Below, one piece after another: positions 1 to 8,832 of a stretch of DNA of 64,000 bases. The position numbers and the translations under genes are program-made. Each line of letters starts with the position of its first letter. The stretch's first letter is position 1. Source of the stretch: an uncultured Bacteroidales bacterium (GTDB lineage Bacteria; Bacteroidota; Bacteroidia; Bacteroidales; P3); the NCBI GenBank assembly GCA_947167075.1, contig CAMVGR010000006.1, forward strand, positions 1 to 64,000. The letters are read 5' to 3'. Below the pieces are notes generated by a model. That model searched no databases, was not told the DNA's origin, and saw nothing but the letters and a program-made list of their open reading frames with translations.

Positions 1-208
1 CGCGGTAGTCGGTGAGGTACATGAAGATGGGAATGCGCGTGGCGAATTTCATCAGTTTTTCCTGCACCTCGCGCGGATTGGTGAACACCTCGCCGTGTTG
101 AACCACCCTCTGGCGGCTCTTATTCTGTGATTTTGTGTTTTCTTGTTGGGAAATAAAAAAAACGCGAACTTTTTGTTGAGTCCGAGGTCCTAGGAATAAC
201 CCATAATG
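1..208 (-). pseudogene. Partial leftward frame, possible restriction-modification remnant
   Basis: Read on the minus strand, the frame is open from a TAG at 211-209 to the window edge. The part nearest the edge looks like real protein: RQRVVQHGEVFTNPREV is followed by EKLMKFATRIPIFMYLTDYR. From memory, the first block resembles the start of Bacteroidota DNA methyltransferases and the second resembles restriction-type DEAD/DEAH helicases. The residues upstream (GPRTQQKVRVFFISQQ) look non-coding, and no convincing start codon precedes the conserved block. It may be a truncated or fused gene; the rest lies outside the window. Identification is tentative. Confidence 0.35.
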
Positions 209-212
209 CTAA

Positions 213-246
213 CAAGAACGCTCACGGTATCACCGCGAGCGTTCTG
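213..246 (-). other. Strong hairpin in a transcribed leader
   Basis: Arms at 216-228 and 232-244 (GAACGCTCACGGT against its complement) pair over 13 bp with one mismatch and a 3-nt loop. On the minus strand it lies about 50-80 nt downstream of a promoter-like box at 298-305 and upstream of the truncated frame. No T-run follows, so it is not a classical terminator. It could be a leader structure or part of a small RNA. Confidence 0.45.
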
Positions 247-297
247 CATTCTTGTAGTGGTGACGTCAATTGTCCAGATTTCCGTCCACTTGAAAAG

Positions 298-305
298 CAA
301 AGTTA
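298..305 (-). promoter_or_regulatory. Bacteroidota -7 box TAACTTTG facing left
   Basis: The minus strand reads TAACTTTG, matching TAnnTTTG, with TTA 19 bp upstream in the -33 position. It would drive transcription through the hairpin at 213-246 into the left-edge remnant. Confidence 0.4.
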
Positions 306-446
306 GCTTTTTAATGGAATATATTAACTCTTACTTCGTCAAATAAAGGGTGGCATATTTCAACCACCCTTCACACTTCTTTTTTCGGTTGCAGCCAGCC
401 AATAGGCTGACATTTATGTCAGTTCTTTTTCAACGCAAGACTGCTG
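306..446. other. Intergenic space downstream of korB
   Basis: No gene is seen. A small palindrome CTGACATTTATGTCAG lies near 409-424, beyond the korB stop, but it has no T-run on the korB strand. It may contribute to 3' end formation; otherwise nothing is recognised. Confidence 0.3.
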
Positions 447-1475
447 TCAGACCTCCCATGTGTCGCCACTGTTGAGCAGGTCGTCCATGCATTTGTATTT
501 GCCCTTCTCCATCTGCTCGTCCATCTGGTCTTCGTAGAGCTGGGTGTAGCTGACTTTCTTCACATTGCGGATCACACCAAGAGCCACAGGTAGATCGCCA
601 CCCATGTGGGCCAACATCATGTGGATACCTGTATCTTCGATGGTTTCGTCGTGCACCATAATATCGTCGATGGTGACTCCGTTCTCGCCGAGGGTGACCA
701 CCTCGAGCTGGCGACCGTTGAAGCGGAGGCCTTTCTCCTTGTTTTTGCCGAAGAGCATCGGTTTACCATGTTCCAACACGATAGTACGATCGTCGCGGAC
801 GGCACGATCGGTGATGGCGGCATGGGTTTTGTCGTTGAAGATGACGCAGTTTTGCAGCACCTCTACCACAGAGCATCCGTCGTGCTTGGCAGCACGGGTC
901 ATACAGTCGGTGGTGAGCTGAGGCACACAGTCGAGTGTGCGAGCAAAGAATGTGCCCTGGGCACCCATCACCAACTCGCCTGGATTGAAGGGGTAGTCGA
1001 TAGTGCCATAGGGCGAGGTCTTGGTCACCTGTCCAAACTTGGTGGTGGGGCTATATTGACCTTTGGTGAGGCCATAGATCTCGTTGTTGAAGATGGTGAT
1101 GTTGAGGTCCTGATTGCGACGCACAGCATGAATCAGGTGGTTGCCACCGATAGCCATAGAGTCGCCATCACCCATATTGACCCACACACTGAGGGCGGGG
1201 TTGGCCAGCTTCACACCTGTAGCAATGGCACATGCACGGCCATGAATGCTGTGGAAACCGTAGGTGTCCACATAGTAAGGAATGCGGCTCGAGCATCCGA
1301 TACCACTCACCATACATACATTCTCTTTCTTGTATCCGGTCTTGGGGAAGGTGGCCAAGAGTGCTGCCAGGATGGCATGGTCGCCGCAGCCGGGACACCA
1401 TTTCACCATCTGGTCGCTGGTGAAATCAGCTTTTGTATATTCTACTTCCGCTTTGGGAACAAAATGCTTTTCCAT
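447..1475 (-). CDS. korB: 2-oxoacid (2-oxoglutarate type) ferredoxin oxidoreductase, beta subunit
   Basis: This is the thiamine-diphosphate subunit of a ferredoxin-dependent 2-oxoacid oxidoreductase, which makes acyl-CoA and reduced ferredoxin from a 2-oxoacid and CoA in the cytoplasm. The CPGCG motif (Cys27, Cys30) and Cys61 are iron-sulfur ligands typical of the family. The TPP/Mg signature GDGDSMAIGGNH begins near residue 102 and continues to NNEIYGLTKGQ around 130-140. The length of 342 aa is normal. It lies 66 bp after korA on the same strand and is surely co-transcribed. The 2-oxoglutarate assignment rests on family resemblance; other 2-oxoacids are possible. An anaerobic lifestyle is implied. 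Confidence 0.93.
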   Translation of the reverse strand: MEKHFVPKAEVEYTKADFTSDQMVKWCPGCGDHAILAALLATFPKTGYKKENVCMVSGIGCSSRIPYYVDTYGFHSIHGRACAIATGVKLANPALSVWVNMGDGDSMAIGGNHLIHAVRRNQDLNITIFNNEIYGLTKGQYSPTTKFGQVTKTSPYGTIDYPFNPGELVMGAQGTFFARTLDCVPQLTTDCMTRAAKHDGCSVVEVLQNCVIFNDKTHAAITDRAVRDDRTIVLEHGKPMLFGKNKEKGLRFNGRQLEVVTLGENGVTIDDIMVHDETIEDTGIHMMLAHMGGDLPVALGVIRNVKKVSYTQLYEDQMDEQMEKGKYKCMDDLLNSGDTWEV

Positions 1476-1541
1476 TGTCTATTATTTTAGTTCAATCAGC
1501 ATTATGAGTTGTATTCATTCCGCGATTGAGGTTATTAATAC

Positions 1542-3383
1542 TTATTTTTCAAGGAGTCTGTTGAACTCGGCTTTCAATTCGCCCACCTCGAAGGGCAAGC
1601 CCATCACCTTGTTGTACTGGGTCATGGGGCATTCGGGGAATTGGGCACGCAGATAGTTGGCAAACTGGCCGTTGTTCAACTCGCACACCACAATCTTCTT
1701 GTAGCGGCGCATGATGTCGCCGGTGTTCTTCGGAAGCGGGCAGATGTAGTTGAAGTGAGTGTATGCGACTTTCTTGCCTTCATTGTTCATCTCTTCGACA
1801 GCAAGCGTCAGAGCACCAGCGGTGCCACCCCATCCAATCACAAGCAGGTCGGCATCGGGATTGCCGTGCACCTCTTGATCGGGGATGTAGTTGGCCACGC
1901 GGTTCACCTTCTCTTGGCGGTTGTGCACCATGAGGGCGTGGTTTTCGGGGTCGGTGCTCAACGGACCGTCGGGGCACTTCTCGAGACCACCCACACGATG
2001 GCTCAAACCAGCCATGCCGGGCAGTGCCCATTCGCGGGCGTATGTCTCTTCGTCGCGACGGAACGGACGATAGTTCGGGTCGTTCTCTTTTGCCAGACGA
2101 GGCTTGATCTCGGGCATATCCGCCATCTTGGGGATACGGAACAGCTGGCTGCCGTTGCCGAGATATCCATCGGTGAGCAGGATAACGGGGGTCATGTGCT
2201 CGAGGGCGATTTTGGCGGCATTGAAGGCCCAGTAGAAGCAGTTGGCACTGCTGGATGCAGCCACCACCACGAGCGGAGCCTCACCGTTGCGGCCATAGAG
2301 GGCTTGTGCCAGGTCGCTCTGCTCCGTCTTGGTAGGCAAACCCGTAGAGGGGCCACCACGCTGCACGTCGACCACCACAAGGGGCAGTTCGGTCATCACA
2401 GCCAGACCGAGGGCCTCGCTCTTCAGCGAAAGGCCGGGGCCGGATGTGGAGGTACAGGCCAATGCACCGGCATAGCTAGCTCCGATGGCCGAGCAGATAC
2501 CTGCTATCTCGTCTTCGGCTTGGAACACGCGGGCACCCAAGCTCTTGTGCTTTGCCAACTCTACCATCACATCGGTGGCAGGAGTGATAGGATAGCTACC
2601 CAGGAAGAGGCGGCGTCCGCTCTTCTCGCTGGCAGCCAGAAGGCCCCATGCAGTGGCCACATTACCGGTAATGTTGCGGTAGCGGCCCTTCTCCATCTTG
2701 TCGGCCTTGGCGATGTCTACTATCTTGGAATGGATCAGTTCCAGTTTTTCAGCATATTCGTATCCTTCGCTGAGGACAGCCTTGTTGAGTTTCACCACTT
2801 CGGGCTTCTTGGCGAATTTGCGTTCCAGGTAGGCATTGGTCTTTTCGAGGGTCTTGTTGGTGAGGAAGAATATCATGCCGAGGGCAAACATATTGCGGCT
2901 CTTGTCGGCAGTCTTCTTGTCCACCCCCTGCTCGCCACCAATACGCTCTGTGAACGATGTGATAGGGGCATGGACGATGGTGTAGGCTCGCTCCAATTCG
3001 TCTGTGAAAGGATTGTCGGCATATCCAGCCTTTTCGAGGGCCTCCTCGGTGAAGGTGTCGGCATCGACGATGACGGTGGCACCTTTCTTAGCCCACTTCA
3101 GCTGTGATTTGAACGAAGCAGGGTTCATAGCCACAAGGATGTCGCATTTGTCGCCACTGCTATAGATATGATTTCCGACGTGCACCTGATAGCCGCTCAC
3201 ACCTGCTATAGTATTGTGCGGAGCACGGATTTCGGCAGGATAGTCCGGGAAGGTGGCAATGTCATTGCCGGTCAGTGCAGAGGCATCGGAAAACAGGGTG
3301 CCGCTAAGTTGCATTCCATCGCCCGAGTCTCCAGCAAATCGGACCACAAGGTCCTCTTTATTAATTAACTGATTTTCTGACAT
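1542..3383 (-). CDS. korA: 2-oxoacid:ferredoxin oxidoreductase, fused gamma-alpha subunit
   Basis: This 613-aa protein joins the gamma domain (about residues 10-190, with the glycine-rich FAGDSGDGMQLSG start) to the pyrimidine-binding alpha domain (from about residue 235, GNVATAWGLLAA, with STSGPGLSLKSEA downstream). It partners KorB to form the complete oxidoreductase. The fused architecture is the usual one in Bacteroidota. A very good promoter lies 45-75 bp upstream of the ATG, so korA-korB forms a two-gene operon. No frame damage is seen. Confidence 0.93.
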   Translation of the reverse strand: MSENQLINKEDLVVRFAGDSGDGMQLSGTLFSDASALTGNDIATFPDYPAEIRAPHNTIAGVSGYQVHVGNHIYSSGDKCDILVAMNPASFKSQLKWAKKGATVIVDADTFTEEALEKAGYADNPFTDELERAYTIVHAPITSFTERIGGEQGVDKKTADKSRNMFALGMIFFLTNKTLEKTNAYLERKFAKKPEVVKLNKAVLSEGYEYAEKLELIHSKIVDIAKADKMEKGRYRNITGNVATAWGLLAASEKSGRRLFLGSYPITPATDVMVELAKHKSLGARVFQAEDEIAGICSAIGASYAGALACTSTSGPGLSLKSEALGLAVMTELPLVVVDVQRGGPSTGLPTKTEQSDLAQALYGRNGEAPLVVVAASSSANCFYWAFNAAKIALEHMTPVILLTDGYLGNGSQLFRIPKMADMPEIKPRLAKENDPNYRPFRRDEETYAREWALPGMAGLSHRVGGLEKCPDGPLSTDPENHALMVHNRQEKVNRVANYIPDQEVHGNPDADLLVIGWGGTAGALTLAVEEMNNEGKKVAYTHFNYICPLPKNTGDIMRRYKKIVVCELNNGQFANYLRAQFPECPMTQYNKVMGLPFEVGELKAEFNRLLEK

Positions 3384-3427
3384 GTTATATAGTTTTAATT
3401 CTTACTTTTATCTTTCGTTTGAGACTG

Positions 3428-3458
3428 CAAATATACAAAATAAAAATATAGTGACAAA
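3428..3458 (-). promoter_or_regulatory. Promoter of korAB
   Basis: The minus strand carries TTTG (3458-3455), 19 bp, then TATATTTG (3435-3428), an essentially consensus Bacteroidota housekeeping promoter. It implies a leader of about 40 nt before the korA ATG. Confidence 0.85.
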
Positions 3459-3910
3459 AATAACTTTTCCACACCGTATTGTTAGAATGTATAATAATGC
3501 GAATGGCCTTCTGTGTTATATGCCTATTAGCAGATACCAAATGCCAGGCAGAAACACGTTCGTGCGGATGATAAAAAAGGGATGTGGCGGTTTAAGTCTA
3601 TGGCCAGCGTGTCGAGACTCCCATCGGCAAGGGCTTGTCTGTCTGTATCCGCTCTGGTTTCCAGCATTTTTCTATCTACTTTTTCCTGCCGATTGCCTTA
3701 TCTTTGCCTACTTATCTCTTACTCGACTAAATGATGAGTAATGGATGGGTAGGAGATGAGTAAGAGTTGAGTAAGAGTTGGTCACTCTTCAACACTGGTT
3801 TACAGCGGGTTGAAAAATTGGCTTTTGGGGCCATTTTTGGCACTTTTTTCAGTTAGAAATTCGATGCTCTGAACCGGACTTCAGACATTCATATATATAT
3901 TTAGCAATAC
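3459..3910. other. korA-clpB divergent intergenic region
   Basis: No gene is supported. Frames open here on either strand lack coding character. The stretch contains a family-2 11-bp array (3733-3787) with conserved flanks that run to about 3850, and it ends at the clpB regulatory sites. Confidence 0.6.
3733..3787 (+). repeat. Family-2 intergenic array, 5 x 11 bp (copy A)
   Basis: Units in order are GATGAGTAATG, GATGGGTAGGA, GATGAGTAAGA, GTTGAGTAAGA and GTTGGTCACTC, all 11 bp. The array is preceded by TTACTCGACTAAAT. It is followed by about 60 bp that align with the sequence after copy B at 22291 (CTTCAA, CAGCGGGTTG, a run of T near ATTTTTGG). It lies upstream of clpB but in a position unrelated to the clpB promoter motif. 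Confidence 0.85.
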
Positions 3911-3963
3911 TGCCAAGCGACTGCCATTTTGTCATATCGGAGGGGATTGGTATGAAAATTGAA
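3911..3963 (+). promoter_or_regulatory. Candidate sigma-54 promoter and activator sites of clpB
   Basis: TGGTATG at 3948-3954, four bases, then TTGAA at 3959-3963 is close to the -24/-12 consensus TGGCAYR-N4-TTGCW. Three TGNCA direct repeats lie upstream (3911-3915, 3922-3926, 3930-3934) and could bind an enhancer protein. A start near 3973 would leave a leader of about 25 nt. No TAnnTTTG box was found between 3900 and the ATG. Inferred from sequence only. Confidence 0.5.
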
Positions 3964-3997
3964 ATGAAAGGGTAGAAAAATAAAACACCAAATAACT

Positions 3998-6607
3998 ATG
4001 ACATTAGACAAGTTCACAATCAAAGCACAGGAAGCCGTACAAAAGGCACAGGAGATAGCCCTTGGAGGCCAACACCCCGCCATCGAGACGGCCCACCTGC
4101 TGAAGGGGCTCCTCTCCGAAGATGAGAACGTAACCCCCTACCTCCTCAAAAAGATGGAGGTAAATATCCCCCGCCTGACGCAACAGGTGGATGATATTCT
4201 GGCCGGTTTTCCACGAGTCAGTGGAGGCCAAGTGTACCTTAGCAACGATGCCAACCAAGCACTGGTGGCAGCACAGCAACGTGCCACCAAGATGAACGAC
4301 GAGTTTGTCAGTGTGGAGCACCTACTGCTCGGCCTGCTGAATGGTCGGGATCGAATCAGCCAACTGCTGAAGGATGCCGGATGCAACGAGAAGGCACTGA
4401 TGGCCGCCATCGCCGATCTGCGCAAGGGCAGCAAGGTGACCAGCCAAAATCAGGAGCAGACGATGAATGCTCTGAACAAGTACGCCAAAAACCTTAACCA
4501 GCTGGCGCAAGCAGGAAAGCTGGACCCGGTCATCGGACGTGACGACGAGATACGCCGTGTGCTGCAGATTTTGAGCCGACGCACCAAAAACAACCCCATC
4601 CTGATAGGTGAGCCCGGTGTGGGTAAAACGGCTATAGCGGAAGGGTTGGCACAACGAATTGTGAGTGGCGATGTGGCCGAGAATCTGAAGAGCAAGACCA
4701 TCTATTGCCTCGACATGGGTGCCCTTATAGCAGGAGCAAAATACAAAGGCGAATTCGAGGAGAGGCTGAAAAGCGTCATCCGCGAGGTGAACGAAAGCGA
4801 CGGCGAGATCATCCTCTTTATCGACGAAATACACACCCTGGTCGGAGCCGGCGGTGGAGAGGGAGCCATGGATGCCGCCAACATCCTCAAACCCGCTTTG
4901 GCACGTGGCGAGCTGCGTGCCATCGGAGCCACCACACTGGCCGAATACCAAAAGTATTTCGAGAAAGACAAGGCTCTAGAGCGTCGTTTCCAGAGCGTCC
5001 TCATCGACGAGCCATCGGTAACGGACACCATCAGTATACTTCGTGGGCTGAAGGAACGCTACGAAGTGCACCACCGTGTGCGTATCAAAGACGAGGCAAT
5101 CATCGCCGCAGCCGAACTGAGCCACCGTTATATCAGCGACCGATTCCTACCCGATAAAGCCATCGACCTGATCGATGAAGCAGCTGCCAAACTGCGTTTG
5201 GAGATAGACTCTGTGCCAGAAGAGCTGGACGAGATCGAACGGCGCATACGGCAGTTGGAGATCGAACGCGAAGCCATCAAACGGGAGAACGACCAAGACA
5301 AGATTGCACAAATCGACAAGGAGCTGTTTGGATTGCGTGAGCAACGCGACCAGATGAAAGCCCGCTGGCAGAACGAGAAACAGATAGTCGAGGCCATCCA
5401 GTCGGAGGTGAAGAACATAGAGAACTTCAAGTTCGAAGCCGAACAAGCCGAGCGACAGGGCGACTATGGCAAGGTGGCCGAATTGCGCTATGGCCGCATC
5501 AAAGAAGCGGAGAAGAAGGTGCAAGACCTTAAACTACAGCTAAAACAGATGCAGGCATCCGGAGCCTTGATCAACGAGGAAGTGGATAGCGAGCAAATAG
5601 CCGAAGTGGTCAGCAAGTGGACCGGAATACCAGTAACCCGTATGCTGCAGAGCGAACGCGAACGCCTGCTGCATCTCGAAGACGAACTGCATAAGCGTGT
5701 GGTAGGACAGGACGAAGCAATCAGCGTCATAGCCAATGCTGTGCGACGCTCGCGTGCAGGGCTCAGCGATGGCAAGCGGCCTATCGGAAGCTTCATCTTC
5801 TTGGGTACCACCGGTGTCGGTAAAACCGAACTGGCAAAGGCACTGGCAGAAGTGCTGTTCGACGACGAGAACATGATGGTGCGTATCGATATGAGCGAAT
5901 ATCAGGAGCGCCACAGCGTCAGTAGATTGATTGGAGCACCTCCAGGGTATGTGGGATACGACGAGAGTGGCCAGCTGACCGAGGCAGTGCGTAGAAAACC
6001 CTACTCCATAGTGCTATTCGACGAAATAGAGAAAGCCCATCCCGATGTGTTCAACATCCTGCTGCAAGTGCTGGAAGATGGCAGACTTACCGACAACAAA
6101 GGACGTACCTGCGACTTTAAGAACACCATCATCATCATGACTTCCAACATGGGTAGCGACATCATCAGGGAGAAACTGGAGCATGGCGTGCCATCGCAGT
6201 ACGACCTCGACGAGACCAAGAAAGCCGTAATGGAGCTGTTGAAACAGCGCATACGTCCCGAGTTTCTGAACCGTATCGATGAAATCATCATGTTCCAACC
6301 TCTGACACAGAGCCAGATTAAGGATATTGTCCGCATACAACTGCGTGGAGTAGCCCACATGCTGGAGCAGAACGACATCACAATCAGTGCTACCGAAGAG
6401 GCAGTGAACCACCTAGCAGAAATAGGCTACGACCCTGCAATGGGAGCTCGACCCGTGAAGCGTGTTATACAGCGTGAGATACTGAACGAGATGAGCCGAC
6501 AGATGCTCGAGGGCAAGATACACAACAACGAGACCATCATCATCGATGTAATCGACGGTCAGTTTGTCTTCTACAATCCTACCCAAAAGGGCAACAACAA
6601 ACAGTAG
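3998..6607 (+). CDS. clpB: ATP-dependent disaggregase ClpB
   Basis: Hexameric AAA+ chaperone that, with DnaK, threads and rescues aggregated protein after heat stress. Its 869 aa hold an N domain (1-150), AAA1 with Walker A GEPGVGKT near residue 204 and Walker [10 protein letters not shown], a charged coiled-coil middle domain (about 410-530), and AAA2 with GTTGVGKT near 605 and [10 protein letters not shown]. The middle domain separates ClpB from ClpA and ClpC. The ATG at 3998 starts the standard N-terminus ([15 protein letters not shown]). It is a single-gene unit closed by a terminator and is probably stress-induced through the sigma-54-like site upstream. Confidence 0.97.
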   Translation: MTLDKFTIKAQEAVQKAQEIALGGQHPAIETAHLLKGLLSEDENVTPYLLKKMEVNIPRLTQQVDDILAGFPRVSGGQVYLSNDANQALVAAQQRATKMNDEFVSVEHLLLGLLNGRDRISQLLKDAGCNEKALMAAIADLRKGSKVTSQNQEQTMNALNKYAKNLNQLAQAGKLDPVIGRDDEIRRVLQILSRRTKNNPILIGEPGVGKTAIAEGLAQRIVSGDVAENLKSKTIYCLDMGALIAGAKYKGEFEERLKSVIREVNESDGEIILFIDEIHTLVGAGGGEGAMDAANILKPALARGELRAIGATTLAEYQKYFEKDKALERRFQSVLIDEPSVTDTISILRGLKERYEVHHRVRIKDEAIIAAAELSHRYISDRFLPDKAIDLIDEAAAKLRLEIDSVPEELDEIERRIRQLEIEREAIKRENDQDKIAQIDKELFGLREQRDQMKARWQNEKQIVEAIQSEVKNIENFKFEAEQAERQGDYGKVAELRYGRIKEAEKKVQDLKLQLKQMQASGALINEEVDSEQIAEVVSKWTGIPVTRMLQSERERLLHLEDELHKRVVGQDEAISVIANAVRRSRAGLSDGKRPIGSFIFLGTTGVGKTELAKALAEVLFDDENMMVRIDMSEYQERHSVSRLIGAPPGYVGYDESGQLTEAVRRKPYSIVLFDEIEKAHPDVFNILLQVLEDGRLTDNKGRTCDFKNTIIIMTSNMGSDIIREKLEHGVPSQYDLDETKKAVMELLKQRIRPEFLNRIDEIIMFQPLTQSQIKDIVRIQLRGVAHMLEQNDITISATEEAVNHLAEIGYDPAMGARPVKRVIQREILNEMSRQMLEGKIHNNETIIIDVIDGQFVFYNPTQKGNNKQ

Positions 6608-6671
6608 CCACTCTCTGTTTTGCTCGAAGAGGATAACAAACTCCAAAAGCAACACTAAGGATATATATCCG

Positions 6672-6708
6672 AAAAGCAGCCTTGACAATCAGTCAGGGCT
6701 GCTTTTTT
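6672..6708 (+). terminator. Terminator of clpB
   Basis: AAAAGCAGCC and GGCTGCTTTT form a stem around an inner TGAC/GTCA pairing, followed by six T. It lies 65 bp after the clpB stop. Confidence 0.85.
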
Positions 6709-6760
6709 ATTGTCCGATAGCATCTGTAGGTATCAATCTCTTGCCACAGCAGAAGGGAGG

Positions 6761-7540
6761 TTACCTCTTTCGGTAATGAGCATCGGCGGAGATGAATAGG
6801 CCTACGATGGGGATAAAGAGGTATATGTATCCCTCTATGCACTCGATGGTAAGCATTGTGATAGCCTCAAAGACAACGAGGAAGCATAGCGCGGAGAGCA
6901 GACAACGCCAAAAGAGGTGTGTCCGTACGGTGTCAATTACTAGTTTTATCAGCACCATCAGCAGGACCACCAAATGATAGGCTATCATTATCCAAATGCC
7001 TGCAATGGGGGCAGTGTCGTCGGCAATGCCGGCAGCAGAGGCACCAAGAAGCATGGTGGCAATAATCCAATTCCACTCTCGCCAGTGCTTCTCGCTCAGC
7101 CCCATGCGGTCGCTTTGGTGGGCGATGACATGAAGCAGGATGTTGAACATATTATAAACTGTGAACGTCAGCAATAACACACCGACAATCGACCAGCCAA
7201 CACCGACCACCTGTCGCTGACAGAACCACCCCACACTAATCTCCTTACGATGAAGGTCAACATCTTCGAAGAGAGGAAGGTCGCCGGAGAAACAATAATA
7301 ATAGGTAGCAGCCACAGATACCCACCAGAGGGTATAGAGTAGAGGGTACAGGCCGCGGTGTTCTTTTCTGTAAATGAAACGGTAGATAATACGCATTGCC
7401 ACAGCAAGCACAAAGAGCAGTATCGGGATAGCGATAGGGTGCAGACCCAACGGATTGTCGTGGTACAAACCCAATAGAGCAGGAATATTACTCATCGGCG
7501 CATTGGCATTGATGTAGTCTGTCAGGTTCGAGATAAACAT
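6761..7540 (-). CDS. Polytopic membrane protein, unknown function
   Basis: A 259-aa hydrophobic protein with about seven predicted membrane segments (for example IAIPILLFVLAVAM, VVGVGWSIVGVLLLTF, IWIMIAYHLVVLLMVLI, YLFIPIVGLFI). I recognise no family. The frame is open further upstream to 7612, but a TACTTTTG promoter box at 7565-7572 falls inside that extension, so the ATG at 7540 (MFISNLTDYIN) is preferred. It converges with clpB and is transcribed alone. Confidence 0.7.
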   Translation of the reverse strand: MFISNLTDYINANAPMSNIPALLGLYHDNPLGLHPIAIPILLFVLAVAMRIIYRFIYRKEHRGLYPLLYTLWWVSVAATYYYCFSGDLPLFEDVDLHRKEISVGWFCQRQVVGVGWSIVGVLLLTFTVYNMFNILLHVIAHQSDRMGLSEKHWREWNWIIATMLLGASAAGIADDTAPIAGIWIMIAYHLVVLLMVLIKLVIDTVRTHLFWRCLLSALCFLVVFEAITMLTIECIEGYIYLFIPIVGLFISADAHYRKR

Positions 7541-7564
7541 CTTTCTTGCTTTTAAAAGTGGCTG

Positions 7565-7572
7565 CAAAAGTA
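7565..7572 (-). promoter_or_regulatory. -7 box of the 6761-7540 membrane protein gene
   Basis: TACTTTTG on the minus strand, 25 bp before the chosen ATG. This box decides the start codon. Confidence 0.65.
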
Positions 7573-7778
7573 CAACTTTTTTCCCACATAGAGAAAAAAT
7601 GCCGCATCGCATTATAGGTACACCTTTGCAGGCAGGGCAGATTGCTTCTTTATTCCAACATTGCAGGCAATACCACGGGCTTTAAATACACCCACCTAAT
7701 TACATATAAATCAAATGACAGCTAGCTGATTCTTCGCAGATGAATACAAATTTATTTTATGATACGACTAATTATTGC

Positions 7779-7786
7779 TATCTTTG
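7779..7786 (+). promoter_or_regulatory. -7 box of ltaE
   Basis: TATCTTTG matches TAnnTTTG and lies 14 bp before the ATG at 7801. It excludes the in-frame ATG at 7759, which lies upstream of the box. Confidence 0.7.
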
Positions 7787-7800
7787 CAAAAAATTTGGAT

Positions 7801-8832
7801 ATGAAAAGAGGATTTGGAAGCGACAACCATTCAGGATTCAGCCCCGAGGTGTTGGAAGCCTTGACTAAAGCCAACGACCAGCATGCTCTGGCCTATGGCG
7901 ACGACGAAGCCACTGCACGGCTGGAGATGTTGATAAGAGAGACCTTCGGCCAGCAGGCAAAAATATACTTGGTATTCAACGGTACGGGGGCCAATGTGTT
8001 GAGCATCGATGCTATGTGCCGCTCGCACGAAGCAGTGGTGTGTGCCGAAACTGCCCACATCAATGTCGATGAGTGCGGTTCCCCACAACGTGTGGTGGGT
8101 TGCCGTCTTTTAACTGTGGACACACCCGACGGCAAACTAACCCCCAACCTCGTGCGCACTCGCCTGCATGGTTTCGGTTTCGAGCACCATTCGCAACCTA
8201 AAGCCATCAGCATCAGCCAGTCCACCGAACTAGGCACCCTATACACCCCACAGGAGATACGTGCCCTGGCCGACCTCGCACACAAGCATAACATGTATCT
8301 GCACATGGACGGTGCACGCCTGGCCAATGCAGCTGTGGCACTAGGCTGTTCGTTCAAGGAGATGACCACCGACTGCGGAGTGGATGTGCTTAGCTTTGGC
8401 GGCACCAAGAACGGCCTCATCATGGGAGAGAGCTGTGTAATCCTCAACCCCGCCCTAGATGTAGACATAAAATACCGCCGCAAACAGATGACCCAGCTGG
8501 CAAGCAAGATGCGCTTCATGGCAGTACAGATGATATGCTATCTCGAGACAGGCTTATGGAGGCGCAACGCCGAACACAGCAACCGAATGGCACAACTCCT
8601 GAAGAAGGAAGTGGAGCAAGTTGACGGCGTGCATATCATGTACCCTGTACAGGTGAACAGCGTATTCGCACAGCTGCCACGCGACGTGTGGAAACGGCTA
8701 CAAGAACATTACTTCTTCTACGATTGGGACGAGGATGCAGACGTGGTGCGATGGATGTGCTCGTTCGACACCACGGAAGACGATATACATAGTTTTGTAA
8801 ACGCATTAAAGACAGAAATATGCAGAAAGTAG
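7801..8832 (+). CDS. ltaE: Low-specificity L-threonine aldolase
   Basis: PLP enzyme that splits L-threonine or allo-threonine into glycine and acetaldehyde. The start at MKRGFGSDNHSG gives 343 aa, the usual length. Visible features are the HMDGARLANA aspartate that binds the PLP nitrogen and the Schiff-base lysine in FGGTKNGL (Lys203). Its last 13 nt overlap the next gene, so the two are translationally coupled. The three-gene cluster 7801-10513 has no obvious common pathway. Confidence 0.93.
   Translation: MKRGFGSDNHSGFSPEVLEALTKANDQHALAYGDDEATARLEMLIRETFGQQAKIYLVFNGTGANVLSIDAMCRSHEAVVCAETAHINVDECGSPQRVVGCRLLTVDTPDGKLTPNLVRTRLHGFGFEHHSQPKAISISQSTELGTLYTPQEIRALADLAHKHNMYLHMDGARLANAAVALGCSFKEMTTDCGVDVLSFGGTKNGLIMGESCVILNPALDVDIKYRRKQMTQLASKMRFMAVQMICYLETGLWRRNAEHSNRMAQLLKKEVEQVDGVHIMYPVQVNSVFAQLPRDVWKRLQEHYFFYDWDEDADVVRWMCSFDTTEDDIHSFVNALKTEICRK

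Noticed and set aside
1641-3107. A 488-codon open frame opposite korA
   Set aside because: It is an exact antisense of a highly conserved gene and arises from its codon bias; its composition is non-protein-like. The same applies to the long frames opposite serC (30120-31148), the deiminase gene (38060-39388) and the large T9SS gene (56776-58068).
3382-3741. A 119-codon plus-strand frame upstream of clpB
   Set aside because: It starts inside the korA leader, crosses the korA promoter and ends in a repeat; its translation looks random.
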